Positions 52,097-61,047 of a stretch of DNA of 64,000 bases are shown piece after piece; position 1 is the stretch's first letter, and every line of letters begins with the position of its first letter. The translations under genes and the position numbers were made by a program. Origin of the DNA: Janthinobacterium sp. UMAB-56 (GTDB taxonomy: Bacteria; Pseudomonadota; Gammaproteobacteria; Burkholderiales; Burkholderiaceae_D); contig NZ_LT607662.1 of assembly GCF_900095265.1 (NCBI RefSeq), positions 123,998 to 187,997 on the forward strand, given 5' to 3'. The notes under the pieces are model-generated. The model was not told where the DNA came from and searched no databases. It saw nothing but the letters and a program-made list of their open reading frames with translations.

Positions 52097-52434
52097 ATTG
52101 GTCTGCCAAGCAAGCTGTCTCAAAGTATTCCTGCAGGCCCGGCCGCTTGTGGCGGCCTGGGCGGGCAGAATGAGCATAGCGCAAAAGATTGCCGCATGGC
52201 AATACTGTTTGCTTATTCATGCTTATTGTTCATGTGGCAAAGATATGCCTTCATAACAAGCGCCATGCCTGCTCCTCTAGCGAGCCTGTCCCAGGCGCCG
52301 CTGCATAGCTTTTGCGCGGGGCGGGTACTTGATGCGGAGCAAGCTTGCTGCCTTGGCCGCGACGGCAGTATTTTTCTGGTGTAATGGCGCCCGTTCTGAT
52401 AACATAATGCCCCTTTATTCAGGGAAGGGTCGAC
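52097..52434. other. Divergent intergenic region, LacI gene and hsp70-like gene
   Basis: About 340 bases with no supported gene. Besides the dyad at 52188-52203 it has GGCCGC and GCGGCC pairs near 52140-52156 and a CATAAT -10-like hexamer near 52405 for the plus-strand gene. No terminator is seen. Confidence 0.5.
52188..52203. promoter_or_regulatory. Candidate LacI-family operator
   Basis: ATTGCC-GCAT-GGCAAT is a perfect 6-bp dyad, 92 bases upstream of the LacI gene start. Such a site fits self-control. Its sequence is nearly the same as the dyad upstream of the serine hydrolase gene (38132-38147). Confidence 0.5.
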
Positions 52435-53685
52435 ATGGCCAATGCTTGCGGCGTCGATTTCGGCACGTCAAATTCCACGGTAGGCTGGGCGCGTCCCGGG
52501 CAGAGCACCATGCTCGGCCTGGAAGATGGCAAGACGACCTTACCGTCCGTTGTCTTCTTCAATGCGGAAGATGAGGAAGTCAGTTTTGGCCGCGCGGCGC
52601 TGGCCGGCTATCTGGCCGGCTACGAGGGGCGCTTGATGCGCTCGCTGAAAAGCTTGCTGGGCACCAGTCTCATCGACGGCCAGACGGAAGTGGGCGGGCG
52701 CGCCTTGCCATTTCGCCTGTTGCTGGCGCAATTCATCGGCGAAGTGAAGCGCCGCGCCGAGCAGTCCGCCGGCCGCGAATTCTCGTCCGCCGTGTTCGGC
52801 CGTCCCGTCTTCTTTATCGACGACAATGCGCAAGCCGACCAGCTGGCGCAAGATACGCTGGCCGAAGTGGCGCGCTCCGTCGGCTTCAAGGACGTCGCCT
52901 TCCAGTTCGAGCCGATTGCCGCCGCGTTCGACTACGAGTCGCAGATAGCCAAGGAAGAGCTGGTGCTGATTGCCGACATCGGCGGCGGTACTTCCGACTT
53001 TTCGCTGGTGCGCCTGTCGCCGGAGCGGGCAAAGAAGGCTGAGCGGCGCGACGATATCCTCGCCACCGGCGGTGTGCACATCGGCGGCACGGACTTCGAT
53101 AAATACTTGAGCCTGTCTTCCGTCATGCCCCTGCTCGGCTATGGCAGCCGCCTGCATAACAATAGCGAAGTGCCGTCCAGCTATTACTTCAACCTGGCGA
53201 CCTGGCACACCATCAACCTGGCCTACACCAAGAAGATCTGGGTGCAGCTGGCCGACGTGTGCCGCGATGCGCGTGAGCAAGACAAGATGGGGCGCTTGCA
53301 AAAGCTGATCGACGAGCGTGCCGGCCACTGGCTGGCCATGAAAGTGGAAGAGGGCAAGATTGCCCTGTCCGACGCGGCTGAAGTGCAACTGGAGCTCGAT
53401 CGCCTGTCGCCCGCGCAAAGCCTGTTGCTGAAACGCACGCAGTTCGACGAAGCCATCGGCCATCTGTGTGGTTCCGTGGAGGAAACCGTGCTGCGCCTGC
53501 TGCGCGACGCGGGCGTGGCGCCGGAAGCCGTCGATACCGTGTTCTTCACGGGCGGATCGAGCGGCGTGCGCCTGCTGCGTGAAAAAATCGCCGCCCTGGT
53601 GCCGGCCGCGCGCAAGGTTGAAGGCGACCTGTTCGGCAGTATCGGTGCCGGACTGGCGCTGGACGCGGTGCGCAAGTTCGGCTAA
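52435..53685 (+). CDS. yegD: Hsp70 family protein, YegD-like
   Basis: A 416-residue actin/Hsp70-fold ATPase with no C-terminal substrate-binding domain. Phosphate-1 motif GVDFGTSNSTVGW at the start; connect segment FEPIAAAFDYE; phosphate-2 IADIGGGTSDFSLV; adenosine motif FFTGGSSGVRLL. E. coli YegD has the same layout and about 450 residues. The role is not established; ATP-driven handling of specific partners is likely. AGGG lies upstream of the ATG. Confidence 0.88.
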   Translation: MANACGVDFGTSNSTVGWARPGQSTMLGLEDGKTTLPSVVFFNAEDEEVSFGRAALAGYLAGYEGRLMRSLKSLLGTSLIDGQTEVGGRALPFRLLLAQFIGEVKRRAEQSAGREFSSAVFGRPVFFIDDNAQADQLAQDTLAEVARSVGFKDVAFQFEPIAAAFDYESQIAKEELVLIADIGGGTSDFSLVRLSPERAKKAERRDDILATGGVHIGGTDFDKYLSLSSVMPLLGYGSRLHNNSEVPSSYYFNLATWHTINLAYTKKIWVQLADVCRDAREQDKMGRLQKLIDERAGHWLAMKVEEGKIALSDAAEVQLELDRLSPAQSLLLKRTQFDEAIGHLCGSVEETVLRLLRDAGVAPEAVDTVFFTGGSSGVRLLREKIAALVPAARKVEGDLFGSIGAGLALDAVRKFG

Positions 53686-53723
53686 GCTGGCCCACCGCAG
53701 CATTGCAGAAAGAGCCTTACTTC

Positions 53724-54353
53724 ATGAATGTGTTTGACAAACCGATCGTCATGATCGACTTCGAGACGACCGGACTGTCACCCGACATGGGCGACCGCAT
53801 CACCGAAGTGGCGGCCTTGCGCATCGAGGGCGGGCAAATCACCGACCGCTATGTGACACTGATCAACTGCAATGCGCGCATTCCCGCGTTCATCACGGGC
53901 TTGACGGGCATCACGCAGGCCATGGTGGACAAGGCGCCGCCCGTGGCCGAGGTGGTGCCGCAGTTGCTGGACTTCATCGGCAGCGATGCCTTGTCGGCGC
54001 ACAATGCCAGCTTCGATGAGAAGTTCCTGCGCGCGGAAAGCGCCAGGCTGGACCTGGCGCCCGCGCACCAGTCGCTCGTGTGCTCCTTGAAACTGTCGCG
54101 CCGCGTGTTTCCCGGCCTGGCCAGCTACAAGCTGGGCTTGCTGTCCAGCCAACTGGGCATCGCCTTCAAGAGTGCCGCCCACAGGGCCGAGTCCGATGCG
54201 GAAGTGGCGGCGCAAGTACTGATCCATATCGGCCGCCATTTGCGCAGCAGCTATGGCATCGCCGATGTCGACGCGGACCTGCTGGTGTCGCTGAACAAGC
54301 TGGCTGCCGCCAAGGTGCCGCAATTCCTGCAAAAGCACCCATCGCGCCGCTGA
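53724..54353 (+). CDS. 3'-5' exonuclease, DnaQ-like (DEDDh)
   Basis: A 209-residue exonuclease of the DnaQ/epsilon type. ExoI motif DFETTGLSP, ExoII HNASFDEKF and ExoIII HRAESDAE give the DEDDh metal and base residues. It would remove nucleotides from DNA or RNA 3' ends. No C-terminal polymerase-binding tail or UvrC part. ATG 53724 is preferred; a TTG seven codons earlier is weaker. It lies 38 bases after yegD and may be co-transcribed. Confidence 0.92.
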   Translation: MNVFDKPIVMIDFETTGLSPDMGDRITEVAALRIEGGQITDRYVTLINCNARIPAFITGLTGITQAMVDKAPPVAEVVPQLLDFIGSDALSAHNASFDEKFLRAESARLDLAPAHQSLVCSLKLSRRVFPGLASYKLGLLSSQLGIAFKSAAHRAESDAEVAAQVLIHIGRHLRSSYGIADVDADLLVSLNKLAAAKVPQFLQKHPSRR

Positions 54354-54382
54354 ACGCCGTTTCGCATCAAACTGGACGCATC

Positions 54383-54408
54383 AAAATAATATAATTATGT
54401 TATTTTGT
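54383..54408. promoter_or_regulatory. AT-rich inverted repeat between exonuclease and Sel1 genes
   Basis: CAAAATAA and TTATTTTG are perfect 8-bp arms around a 10-base AT-rich centre (TATAATTATG). It lies about 30 bases after the exonuclease stop and 120 before the Sel1 gene. It could be a weak terminator or a promoter-embedded operator. Confidence 0.4.
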
Positions 54409-54529
54409 TTGAGCCTGATCAATTCCATCCACCACATCGAATTTACAATTTAAGCAACACACGATTTCGCCGCCCTGGGCCGCCGTTTTGCGCGTGCTGC
54501 CGGCAAGCGCGATGTGGATGGGGGCGCAC

Positions 54530-55918
54530 ATGGACAAGCACCATACTGCCAGAGATAGCCATCAGGCGTATATCTGGTTCCGCACGGCTGCCGAGCAGGG
54601 CAATGCCTACGCCCAGTTCAACCTGGGATTGATGTACAAAAAAGGGGAAGGCGTGGCGCAGGACGACGCGCGCGCCTTTGTCTGGCTGCGCCTGGCCGCG
54701 CTGCAAGGGCTGGCCTACGCGCAGAATCATCTGGGCGCCCTGTATTACCACGGCCGCGGCGTGGCGCAGAGCGATGCAGACGCCGTGCTGTGGTTTCGCC
54801 GCGCGGCCGCCCAGGGCGATGCATCGGCACAGCAAAACCTGGGGCAGATGTACCGCAAGGGACGCGGCGTGCTGCAGAGCGATGAACTGGCCCTGGCCTG
54901 GTTTTACCGCGCCTCCGAGCAGGGCGTGGCGAGCGCGCAGTCACTGCTCGGTGTAGCGTATGCGCAGGGGCTGGGCGCGAAAAAGAACGATGCGCTGGCG
55001 CTGGCCTGGTTCCGCAAGGCCGCCTTGCAGGGCGATGCGCAGGCGCAGTTGAACCTGGGACTCGTCTACCAACGGGGTCAGGGCGTGGCGCAAAGCGATG
55101 CGCAGGCGCTGGCCTGGTTCCGCCAGGCGGCAGCCCAGGGCTTGGCCGTGGCGCAGCGGCAACTCGGCGTGGCGTATGCGGAAGGTCTGGGCGTGGTACC
55201 CGACCAGTTGCGTGCCTACGCCTGGCTGCAGCGGGCGGCCGAGCAGGATGATGCCGACGCGCAGTTCAACCTGGGCCTGAGGTTGGCGCGCGGCCAGGGC
55301 GTGGACAAGGACGAGACGCGCGCCGTCGCCTGGTACCGGCGAGCCGCGATGCAAGGCCATTGCATGGCGCAATATCATCTGGGTGGCATGTTTGCGGGCG
55401 GGCGCGGCGTCGCCCGCGACTGGTGCCAGGCGCTGGACTGGTATGCCAGGGCGGCGGCCCAGGGCGCGTCGAATGCGCAGTTCAATCTGGGCGTGATGTA
55501 TGCCAATGGACAGGGCGTGGAGCGCGACGAAATCTGCGCCGTGCGCTGGTACCGCATGGCAGCCGAGCAGGGCGATGCCAGCGCGCAGAACAACCTGGGC
55601 GTCATGTATGCGAATGGCCATGGCGTGCCGCAAGACGATGGCCTGGCCGTGCAATGGTATGCGTGCGCGGCCGGCCAGGGCCATGCGCTGGCGCAATACA
55701 ACCTGGGCGGCATGTACAACAGCGGGCGTGGCGTGGAGGAAGATCCCGTTTGCGCCTATATGTGGCTGGCGCTGGCGGCCGAGGGCGGCGATAGCGGAGC
55801 GGCCAGGGCTTGTCAAACGGCTGCTGCCAGGCTGGCGCCGGTACAGCTGCAAGAGGCGCGCCAGCGCATGCTGCAATGGCAGCAGGTGCGCTACCGGCCA
55901 CTGGCGCCGCGCGACTGA
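54530..55918 (+). CDS. Sel1-like repeat (TPR-type) protein
   Basis: About 462 residues almost entirely made of Sel1 repeats, each exactly 36 residues: eleven full units (first AYIWFRTAAEQGNAYAQFNL, last ending RGVEEDPVC) plus a partial twelfth. Repeats form an alpha-solenoid used as a protein-binding scaffold. No signal peptide or TM is seen, so it is probably cytoplasmic, or exported by an unseen route. The ATG at 54530 has GGGGG 6 bases upstream; in-frame ATGs at 54512 and 54518 and a TTG at 54488 are alternatives. Partner unknown. Confidence 0.9.
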   Translation: MDKHHTARDSHQAYIWFRTAAEQGNAYAQFNLGLMYKKGEGVAQDDARAFVWLRLAALQGLAYAQNHLGALYYHGRGVAQSDADAVLWFRRAAAQGDASAQQNLGQMYRKGRGVLQSDELALAWFYRASEQGVASAQSLLGVAYAQGLGAKKNDALALAWFRKAALQGDAQAQLNLGLVYQRGQGVAQSDAQALAWFRQAAAQGLAVAQRQLGVAYAEGLGVVPDQLRAYAWLQRAAEQDDADAQFNLGLRLARGQGVDKDETRAVAWYRRAAMQGHCMAQYHLGGMFAGGRGVARDWCQALDWYARAAAQGASNAQFNLGVMYANGQGVERDEICAVRWYRMAAEQGDASAQNNLGVMYANGHGVPQDDGLAVQWYACAAGQGHALAQYNLGGMYNSGRGVEEDPVCAYMWLALAAEGGDSGAARACQTAAARLAPVQLQEARQRMLQWQQVRYRPLAPRD

Positions 55919-56041
55919 GGCGCGGCCACCGTGCGCGCGCGGTCGCGCGCCGCATGCGATAATTGCCGAAGGGCATGTCGCGCAGGCAATAAAGCAATGC
56001 GGGCATGTGGCACGGGTGTTTGGCACAGTGAAAGGTGGACC

Positions 56042-56518
56042 ATGGTACGGCAGGCAGGCGAGGATGCATCCGAGCAAAAAGTGATCGACGACATTGCCAC
56101 GCATGGCTGGCATGGCGTCCATATCAGTGCTGATGAAGAAGGCCCTGGTTATGCCTTCACCATCGGTGCCGGCCACAGCTTCGGCCAGCCTGAATTTCTC
56201 ATCATGGGCTTACCTCGCGCCATGGCCCATCAGATACTTGATGTGGCGCTCGACGCCGTGCGCAGCGGCGCCATCACGGATTTCACGGCCACCACCAACG
56301 TCTTGCTGGAAGGCCATCTTTGCGCCTTCGTGCGTGTACCCGTCGAGCAATACCGCAATTATGTCGGTTATGCGCGCTGGTATTACCAGGGCGATGATTT
56401 TACGCTGTACCAGATCGTCTGGCCGTCGCGCGACGGCCACTTCCCGTGGCAGGCGCAAGCCAGCACGCAGTATATGGATAGCCAACCCCTGCTGGGGCCG
56501 GCACCGCTGGCGGCATGA
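56042..56518 (+). CDS. DUF4262 domain protein
   Basis: A 158-residue soluble protein: VIDDIATHGWHGVHISADEEGPGYAFTIGAGHSFGQPEFLIMGL is the typical DUF4262 opening, and RNYVGYARWYYQGDDFTLYQIVWPSRDGHFPW its closing part. Function unknown. AAAGGTGG precedes ATG 56042; open frame upstream lacks a ribosome site. Convergent with the c-di-GMP protein gene, with an 80-base gap and no visible terminator. Confidence 0.85.
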   Translation: MVRQAGEDASEQKVIDDIATHGWHGVHISADEEGPGYAFTIGAGHSFGQPEFLIMGLPRAMAHQILDVALDAVRSGAITDFTATTNVLLEGHLCAFVRVPVEQYRNYVGYARWYYQGDDFTLYQIVWPSRDGHFPWQAQASTQYMDSQPLLGPAPLAA

Positions 56519-56597
56519 CGGCAGACACGTCCGTCAGCATTGTCGCCAGTACTGCAGGCCCGTGCGTGTGCGAGCCGCTCCTCTTTGCCCGTCTTGA

Positions 56598-58526
56598 CTA
56601 GGCATCCATGCGCGCCGCGCCCGTGCCCTGGCGCCGGTCCAGGAACAGGCTGTTGCCGTGGATTTTCTTCGCCTGCTTTTTCGCTTCGGCCGCCTGCGTG
56701 GCAATCTGATGGTGCGTGTAGTACTGGTGCGCCTCGACCTTGATGACGCCCAGCGATAGGCTGATCAGCGAATAAAACACTTTCTTGCCCTGCCGGTCTT
56801 CGCTGATGTAGCCGCCCCGTTCGCAGTCGCCCGTGCTGTAATAGGCGAGGATGGCGGCGGCAAAGCGCTCCAGCATGGCCTGGCAGCGCGTTTCCCAGTC
56901 TTCGCTCTGGAACAGGATCATGAAATCGTCACCGCCGATGTGGCCGATAAAGTCGCGGTTCGGGTCGCAATGGCCGCTGAGGATTTCCCCCGTCAGCTGG
57001 ATCACGTCGTCGCCCTTGCGGTAGCCGTACACATCGTTGAAGGGCTTGAAGTGGTCGAGGTCGCAGTAGCAGACCCAGAAGCGGGTGGCGCTGTGCAGCA
57101 AGCGGTCGATATGTTCGTTGATGGGCACGTTGCCAGGCAGTTGCGTCAGCGGATTGGCGTAACGGGCCGCATTGATCTGCATCTGCGTGATTTCGCGCAT
57201 CAGGTCGTGGCCCGTGCCCATGCCCAGATAGCGGCCGTGTTCGGTAATGATGAAGCCGTTGAACAAGTGGTGGGCGTCGGACTGCACCATGGTGTAGCTG
57301 AGTTCCTGCAAGCTCGTCTCGTGGTCGGCAATGAGGGGCGTGGCATCCATGAACAAGGTGCACGATTTCTTGCCGTACAGTTCGCGCTGGTAGGGGCGGG
57401 CGAAATGGTCGATCATTTCAAAGCGGCTGATCAGGCCCAGCGGTACGCCATCATCGACGACGGGGATGATCATCAGCTTCGGTTCCTTCAGGAAGATGTC
57501 GTACACCTCGTTATTGTTTTTTTCGGGCGAAACGGCCGCCACCCGGTGCAGCAGCTTGCGGATGCTGGCGCCATTCTTTTCCAGGCTACTGCGCTGCGGA
57601 TACACGGCCACGCCATTGCGCCCCAGGGCCTGCACCACTTCGGCCGGCAGGGCCCGCGCCGGCACCGCATTGGGCCGTCCCAGGTGATAGCCCTGGCCGT
57701 AGGCCACGCCCAGGTCGCGCAATACCAGCAATTCCGTCTGTGCCTCGATGCCTTCGGCGATCACCAGGGTGCCCGATTTTTCCGCGATTTCCTGGATCGA
57801 GCGCACGAACTGCAGTTTCACGGGGTCATGATTGATGCCCTGGATGAAATGCATGTCGATCTTCACGTACTCGGGGCGCAGCTCGGACCACAGGCGCAGG
57901 CTGGAAAAACCTTCACCCAGGTCATCGATGGCGATCTGGAAGCCCATGTTGCGGTAGTGCAGCACCGCTTCGCGCATCAGCTCGTAGTCATAGGTGGGCT
58001 GGTTTTCCGTCAGCTCGATGATGACACGGTCCGGATTGATGCCGATCTGCTCGATGTATTCCAGCGTTTCGCCATGGCGGGCATTGCGCAGCAGCAGGCA
58101 TTCCGGGCTGACATTGAGAAACAGCTTGCCCGGCAACTGCAGTTCGGCAAAGCGTTCCAGTACCACTTGCCGGCACAGGTGTTCCACTTCCAGGGTCAGG
58201 TCATGCGCGCGCGCCACCTTGAACAGATTCATCGGCGCGTGCAGGGGGCTGTCGGACGGCCCCCGTATCAAGCCTTCGTAGCCGATGATCTCGCCGCTGT
58301 GCATGTGGATGATGGGCTGGAACAGGGCGCTCAGTTTGCGGCCCGCCAGGATATCGTGCAAGGCATCCGTCCCTTCCACGCTCATGGGTGCCGAGGGCGG
58401 ATTCAGATAAGCCACATTCGATGGCATCGCGCCGGGCGGCGCGGCGATGGCGGAAGGGAGGGCGAGAGTGTGCATAGGGGGATCTGGCGGCACGGCCTCT
58501 GGACGGGCCATGAACATGTTGCCCAT
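56598..58526 (-). CDS. c-di-GMP protein: EAL-CBS pair-GGDEF
   Basis: A 642-residue cytoplasmic protein. EAL domain (about 60-300): the metal-binding Glu lies in GYEGLIRG (EGL, fits ExLxR), LNVSP, IELTE, IAIDDLGEGFSS, YVKID and AEGIEA are present, so phosphodiesterase activity is likely. A CBS-pair-like region (about 320-450, LMIIPVVDDGVPLGLISRFEM and GFIITEHGRYLGMGTG) follows. The GGDEF domain (about 460-620) has HIGGDDFMIL, an acceptable active site. The usual RxxD inhibitory site is absent (PNRD there). The start is uncertain; no good ribosome site precedes 58526 or the next ATGs. Confidence 0.92.
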   Translation of the reverse strand: MGNMFMARPEAVPPDPPMHTLALPSAIAAPPGAMPSNVAYLNPPSAPMSVEGTDALHDILAGRKLSALFQPIIHMHSGEIIGYEGLIRGPSDSPLHAPMNLFKVARAHDLTLEVEHLCRQVVLERFAELQLPGKLFLNVSPECLLLRNARHGETLEYIEQIGINPDRVIIELTENQPTYDYELMREAVLHYRNMGFQIAIDDLGEGFSSLRLWSELRPEYVKIDMHFIQGINHDPVKLQFVRSIQEIAEKSGTLVIAEGIEAQTELLVLRDLGVAYGQGYHLGRPNAVPARALPAEVVQALGRNGVAVYPQRSSLEKNGASIRKLLHRVAAVSPEKNNNEVYDIFLKEPKLMIIPVVDDGVPLGLISRFEMIDHFARPYQRELYGKKSCTLFMDATPLIADHETSLQELSYTMVQSDAHHLFNGFIITEHGRYLGMGTGHDLMREITQMQINAARYANPLTQLPGNVPINEHIDRLLHSATRFWVCYCDLDHFKPFNDVYGYRKGDDVIQLTGEILSGHCDPNRDFIGHIGGDDFMILFQSEDWETRCQAMLERFAAAILAYYSTGDCERGGYISEDRQGKKVFYSLISLSLGVIKVEAHQYYTHHQIATQAAEAKKQAKKIHGNSLFLDRRQGTGAARMDA

Positions 58527-58800
58527 GGTAAAGAAGATTTATGACGGCTTGATGAAACGTATGCGCTTTTGAGCATAGTTCCTGCCTAGCCGTCAGTTTG
58601 CCAATTCTTCCCAAAAACGCGATTTACCACGGCGTTTCCTGAGAATTGTCCAAACAAAAGACGGCAAATTCAGCGGATAACTGTGCTTTAAAAGTGGCAA
58701 TCCGCGCTATGATTTCTCTTGGCGAAAGTCAACTGGGCAGCCGCAGCGCATGTTTGAGCGGCCTGCTTTCCTCGACATCCAACAATGAGACAAACAACCC
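58527..58800. other. Divergent region, c-di-GMP gene and peptidase gene
   Basis: About 270 bases without a supported gene; both promoters must lie here. The 58600-58700 part is AT-richer. No clear operator was seen. Confidence 0.5.
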
Positions 58801-60993
58801 ATGCAATTACGTAGTGCAACCCTCATATTCAGCTTGCTGGCCGCTTTCGGTGGCAATGCCATGGCACAGTCCGCACCAGCATGCCCGGCCGGCGACGGCG
58901 CCCCCGTGACGTATCCTGTCAGCAAAAAAGTCGACCAGCAAGACAGCTATTTCGGCACCACCATCTTTGACCCTTATCGCTGGCTGGAAGACGCCAACAG
59001 CGCAGAAACGGGCGAGTGGGTCGCGGCGCAAAACAAGCTGACGCAGTCTTATCTGGGCACCATTCCGGAGCGCGCCGCGATCAAGCAGCGCCTGACCAAG
59101 CTGTGGAACTATGAGCGTTTCTCTACGCCAACGAAGCAGGGTGGCCGTTATTTCTACAGCCGCAACGATGGCTTGCAAAACCAGGCCGTGCTGTACACGG
59201 TGAAAAAACTGACGGACGAGCCCCGTCTGCTGCTGGACCCGAACACCCTGTCGAGCGATGGCACGGTGGCGCTGGCCGGCACCTCGATCAGCCCGAATGG
59301 CAAGTACCTGGCGTATGCCACGTCCGCTTCCGGTTCCGACTGGAATGAGTGGAAAGTGCGCGATATCGAATCGGGCAAGGATTTGACGGATCACATCAAG
59401 TGGGCCAAGTTCTCGGGCGCCTCGTGGACCAAGGATAACAAGGGTTTCTTCTACAGCCGCTATGACGCGCCGAACGAGGCAACCAAGCTGGCCGATATCA
59501 ATTACTTCCAGAAATTGTATTTCCATAAGATCGGCACGCCGCAAAGCGACGACGTACTCGTCTTTGACCGTCCCGACCAGAAGGAATGGGCGTTTGGCGG
59601 CAGCACCGTCAGTGATGATGGCAATTATCTGATCATCACGGCCACGCAGGGCACGGAGCGCAAGAACCGCGTTTTCTATAAGGACTTGCGCCAGAAGAAC
59701 GCCAAGGTCGTGGGCTTGCTGGAAGCTTTCGATGCCTCGTACTCGTTCATCGACAATGACGGCCCCGTGTTCTTCTTCAAGACGGATAATAAGGCGCCGA
59801 AATCGCGCGTGATCGCCATCGATACGCGTAAACCTGCGCCTGCCGACTGGAAGGAAATCGTGCCGCAAAGCGCGGAAACCCTGGTCGCCGTCAACCTGAT
59901 CAACAACCAACTGGTGCTCGACTACCTCAAGGATGCGCAAACGCAGATCAAGATCGTCGACCTGAACGGCAAGCTGGTGCGCGAAGTGGCCTTGCCCGGT
60001 ATCGGTTCGGCCGGCGGCTTTGCCGGCAAGCGTGGCGATACGGAAACGTTCTACTCATTCACCAGTTTCACGACGCCAGCGACCATCTACCGCTACGACA
60101 TGACATCGGGCAAGAGCACGGTTTACCGCCAGCCGAAGGTCGATTTCGATCCGAACGCCTTTGAAACGCGCCAGCAATTCTTCACCAGCCGCGACGGTAC
60201 CAGGGTGCCGATGTTCATCGTCTCGAAAAAAGGCATGAAGCTCGATGGCTCCAACCCGACCTATCTGTACGGCTATGGCGGCTTCAATATTTCGCTGACC
60301 CCAAGCTTCTCCGTGGCCAATCTTGCCTGGGTGGAAATGGGCGGCGTCTATGTGATGGCCAACCTGCGCGGGGGCGGCGAGTACGGCGAAGCCTGGCACC
60401 AGGCTGGTACCAAGCTGAACAAGCAAAACGTGTTCGACGATTTTATTGGTGCGGCGCAGTGGCTGGTGGACAACAAGGTCACCTCGCCATCCAAGCTGGC
60501 GATTGGCGGCGGCAGCAATGGCGGCCTGCTGGTCGGTGCGGCCATGACGCAGCGTCCCGACCTGTTTGCTGCAGCCATCCCGCAAGTGGGCGTGCTCGAC
60601 ATGTTGCGTTTCCACAAGTTCACCGTGGGCTGGGGCTGGGTGCCTGACTACGGTTCGTCGGACGACGCCGAGCAGTTCAAGGCATTGGTGAAATACTCGC
60701 CCCTGCACAACCTGAAGGCGGGCGGCTGCTATCCGGCCACCATGATCACGACGGCCGACCATGACGACCGCGTCGTGCCTGCGCACAGCTTCAAGTTCGC
60801 CGCCGCCGCCCAGGCAGCGCAAGGCGGCGCGGCGCCCGTGCTGATCCGCATCGACAGCAAGGCGGGCCATGGCGCCGGCAAGCCGACGACCAAGCAGATC
60901 GAGGAAGTGGCGGACCGCTGGGGCTTCCTCAGCCGCTCGTTGAAGATGGTGCCAGTAACGGCGACTGAGCCGGCAAAAGTGGCGGCGCAGTAA
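58801..60993 (+). CDS. Secreted prolyl oligopeptidase (S9A family)
   Basis: A 730-residue serine peptidase with a signal peptide (about 1-22, cleavage near AMAQS). The seven-bladed propeller (about 95-440) includes YDPYRWLED-like FDPYRWLEDANS at its start. The alpha/beta hydrolase part has the nucleophile Ser in GGGSNGGLL, the Asp in DHDDRVVPAHS and the His in KAGHGAGKP. It cuts short peptides after proline; periplasmic or extracellular. GYGGFNISLTP and NLRGGGEYGEAWHQAG are highly typical. A strong terminator follows. Confidence 0.95.
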   Translation: MQLRSATLIFSLLAAFGGNAMAQSAPACPAGDGAPVTYPVSKKVDQQDSYFGTTIFDPYRWLEDANSAETGEWVAAQNKLTQSYLGTIPERAAIKQRLTKLWNYERFSTPTKQGGRYFYSRNDGLQNQAVLYTVKKLTDEPRLLLDPNTLSSDGTVALAGTSISPNGKYLAYATSASGSDWNEWKVRDIESGKDLTDHIKWAKFSGASWTKDNKGFFYSRYDAPNEATKLADINYFQKLYFHKIGTPQSDDVLVFDRPDQKEWAFGGSTVSDDGNYLIITATQGTERKNRVFYKDLRQKNAKVVGLLEAFDASYSFIDNDGPVFFFKTDNKAPKSRVIAIDTRKPAPADWKEIVPQSAETLVAVNLINNQLVLDYLKDAQTQIKIVDLNGKLVREVALPGIGSAGGFAGKRGDTETFYSFTSFTTPATIYRYDMTSGKSTVYRQPKVDFDPNAFETRQQFFTSRDGTRVPMFIVSKKGMKLDGSNPTYLYGYGGFNISLTPSFSVANLAWVEMGGVYVMANLRGGGEYGEAWHQAGTKLNKQNVFDDFIGAAQWLVDNKVTSPSKLAIGGGSNGGLLVGAAMTQRPDLFAAAIPQVGVLDMLRFHKFTVGWGWVPDYGSSDDAEQFKALVKYSPLHNLKAGGCYPATMITTADHDDRVVPAHSFKFAAAAQAAQGGAAPVLIRIDSKAGHGAGKPTTKQIEEVADRWGFLSRSLKMVPVTATEPAKVAAQ

Positions 60994-61013
60994 CTTGGTC
61001 GTTGCTACAAGGT

Positions 61014-61047
61014 AAAAAGCGCGGGCGCGGTTGGCCCGCGCTTTTTT
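61014..61047. terminator. Bidirectional terminator after prolyl oligopeptidase
   Basis: AAAAAGCGCGGGC (61014-61026) pairs with GCCCGCGCTTTTT (61034-61046) around a 7-base loop, with T runs on both strands. The stop codon of the minus-strand radical SAM gene (61046) sits at its edge. Confidence 0.92.

Noticed and set aside
54530..55918. Regular 108-bp periodicity that could be read as a repeat array or CRISPR
   Set aside because: The period is the 36-codon Sel1 unit, the units are diverged and coding, and there are no short identical repeats with unique spacers.
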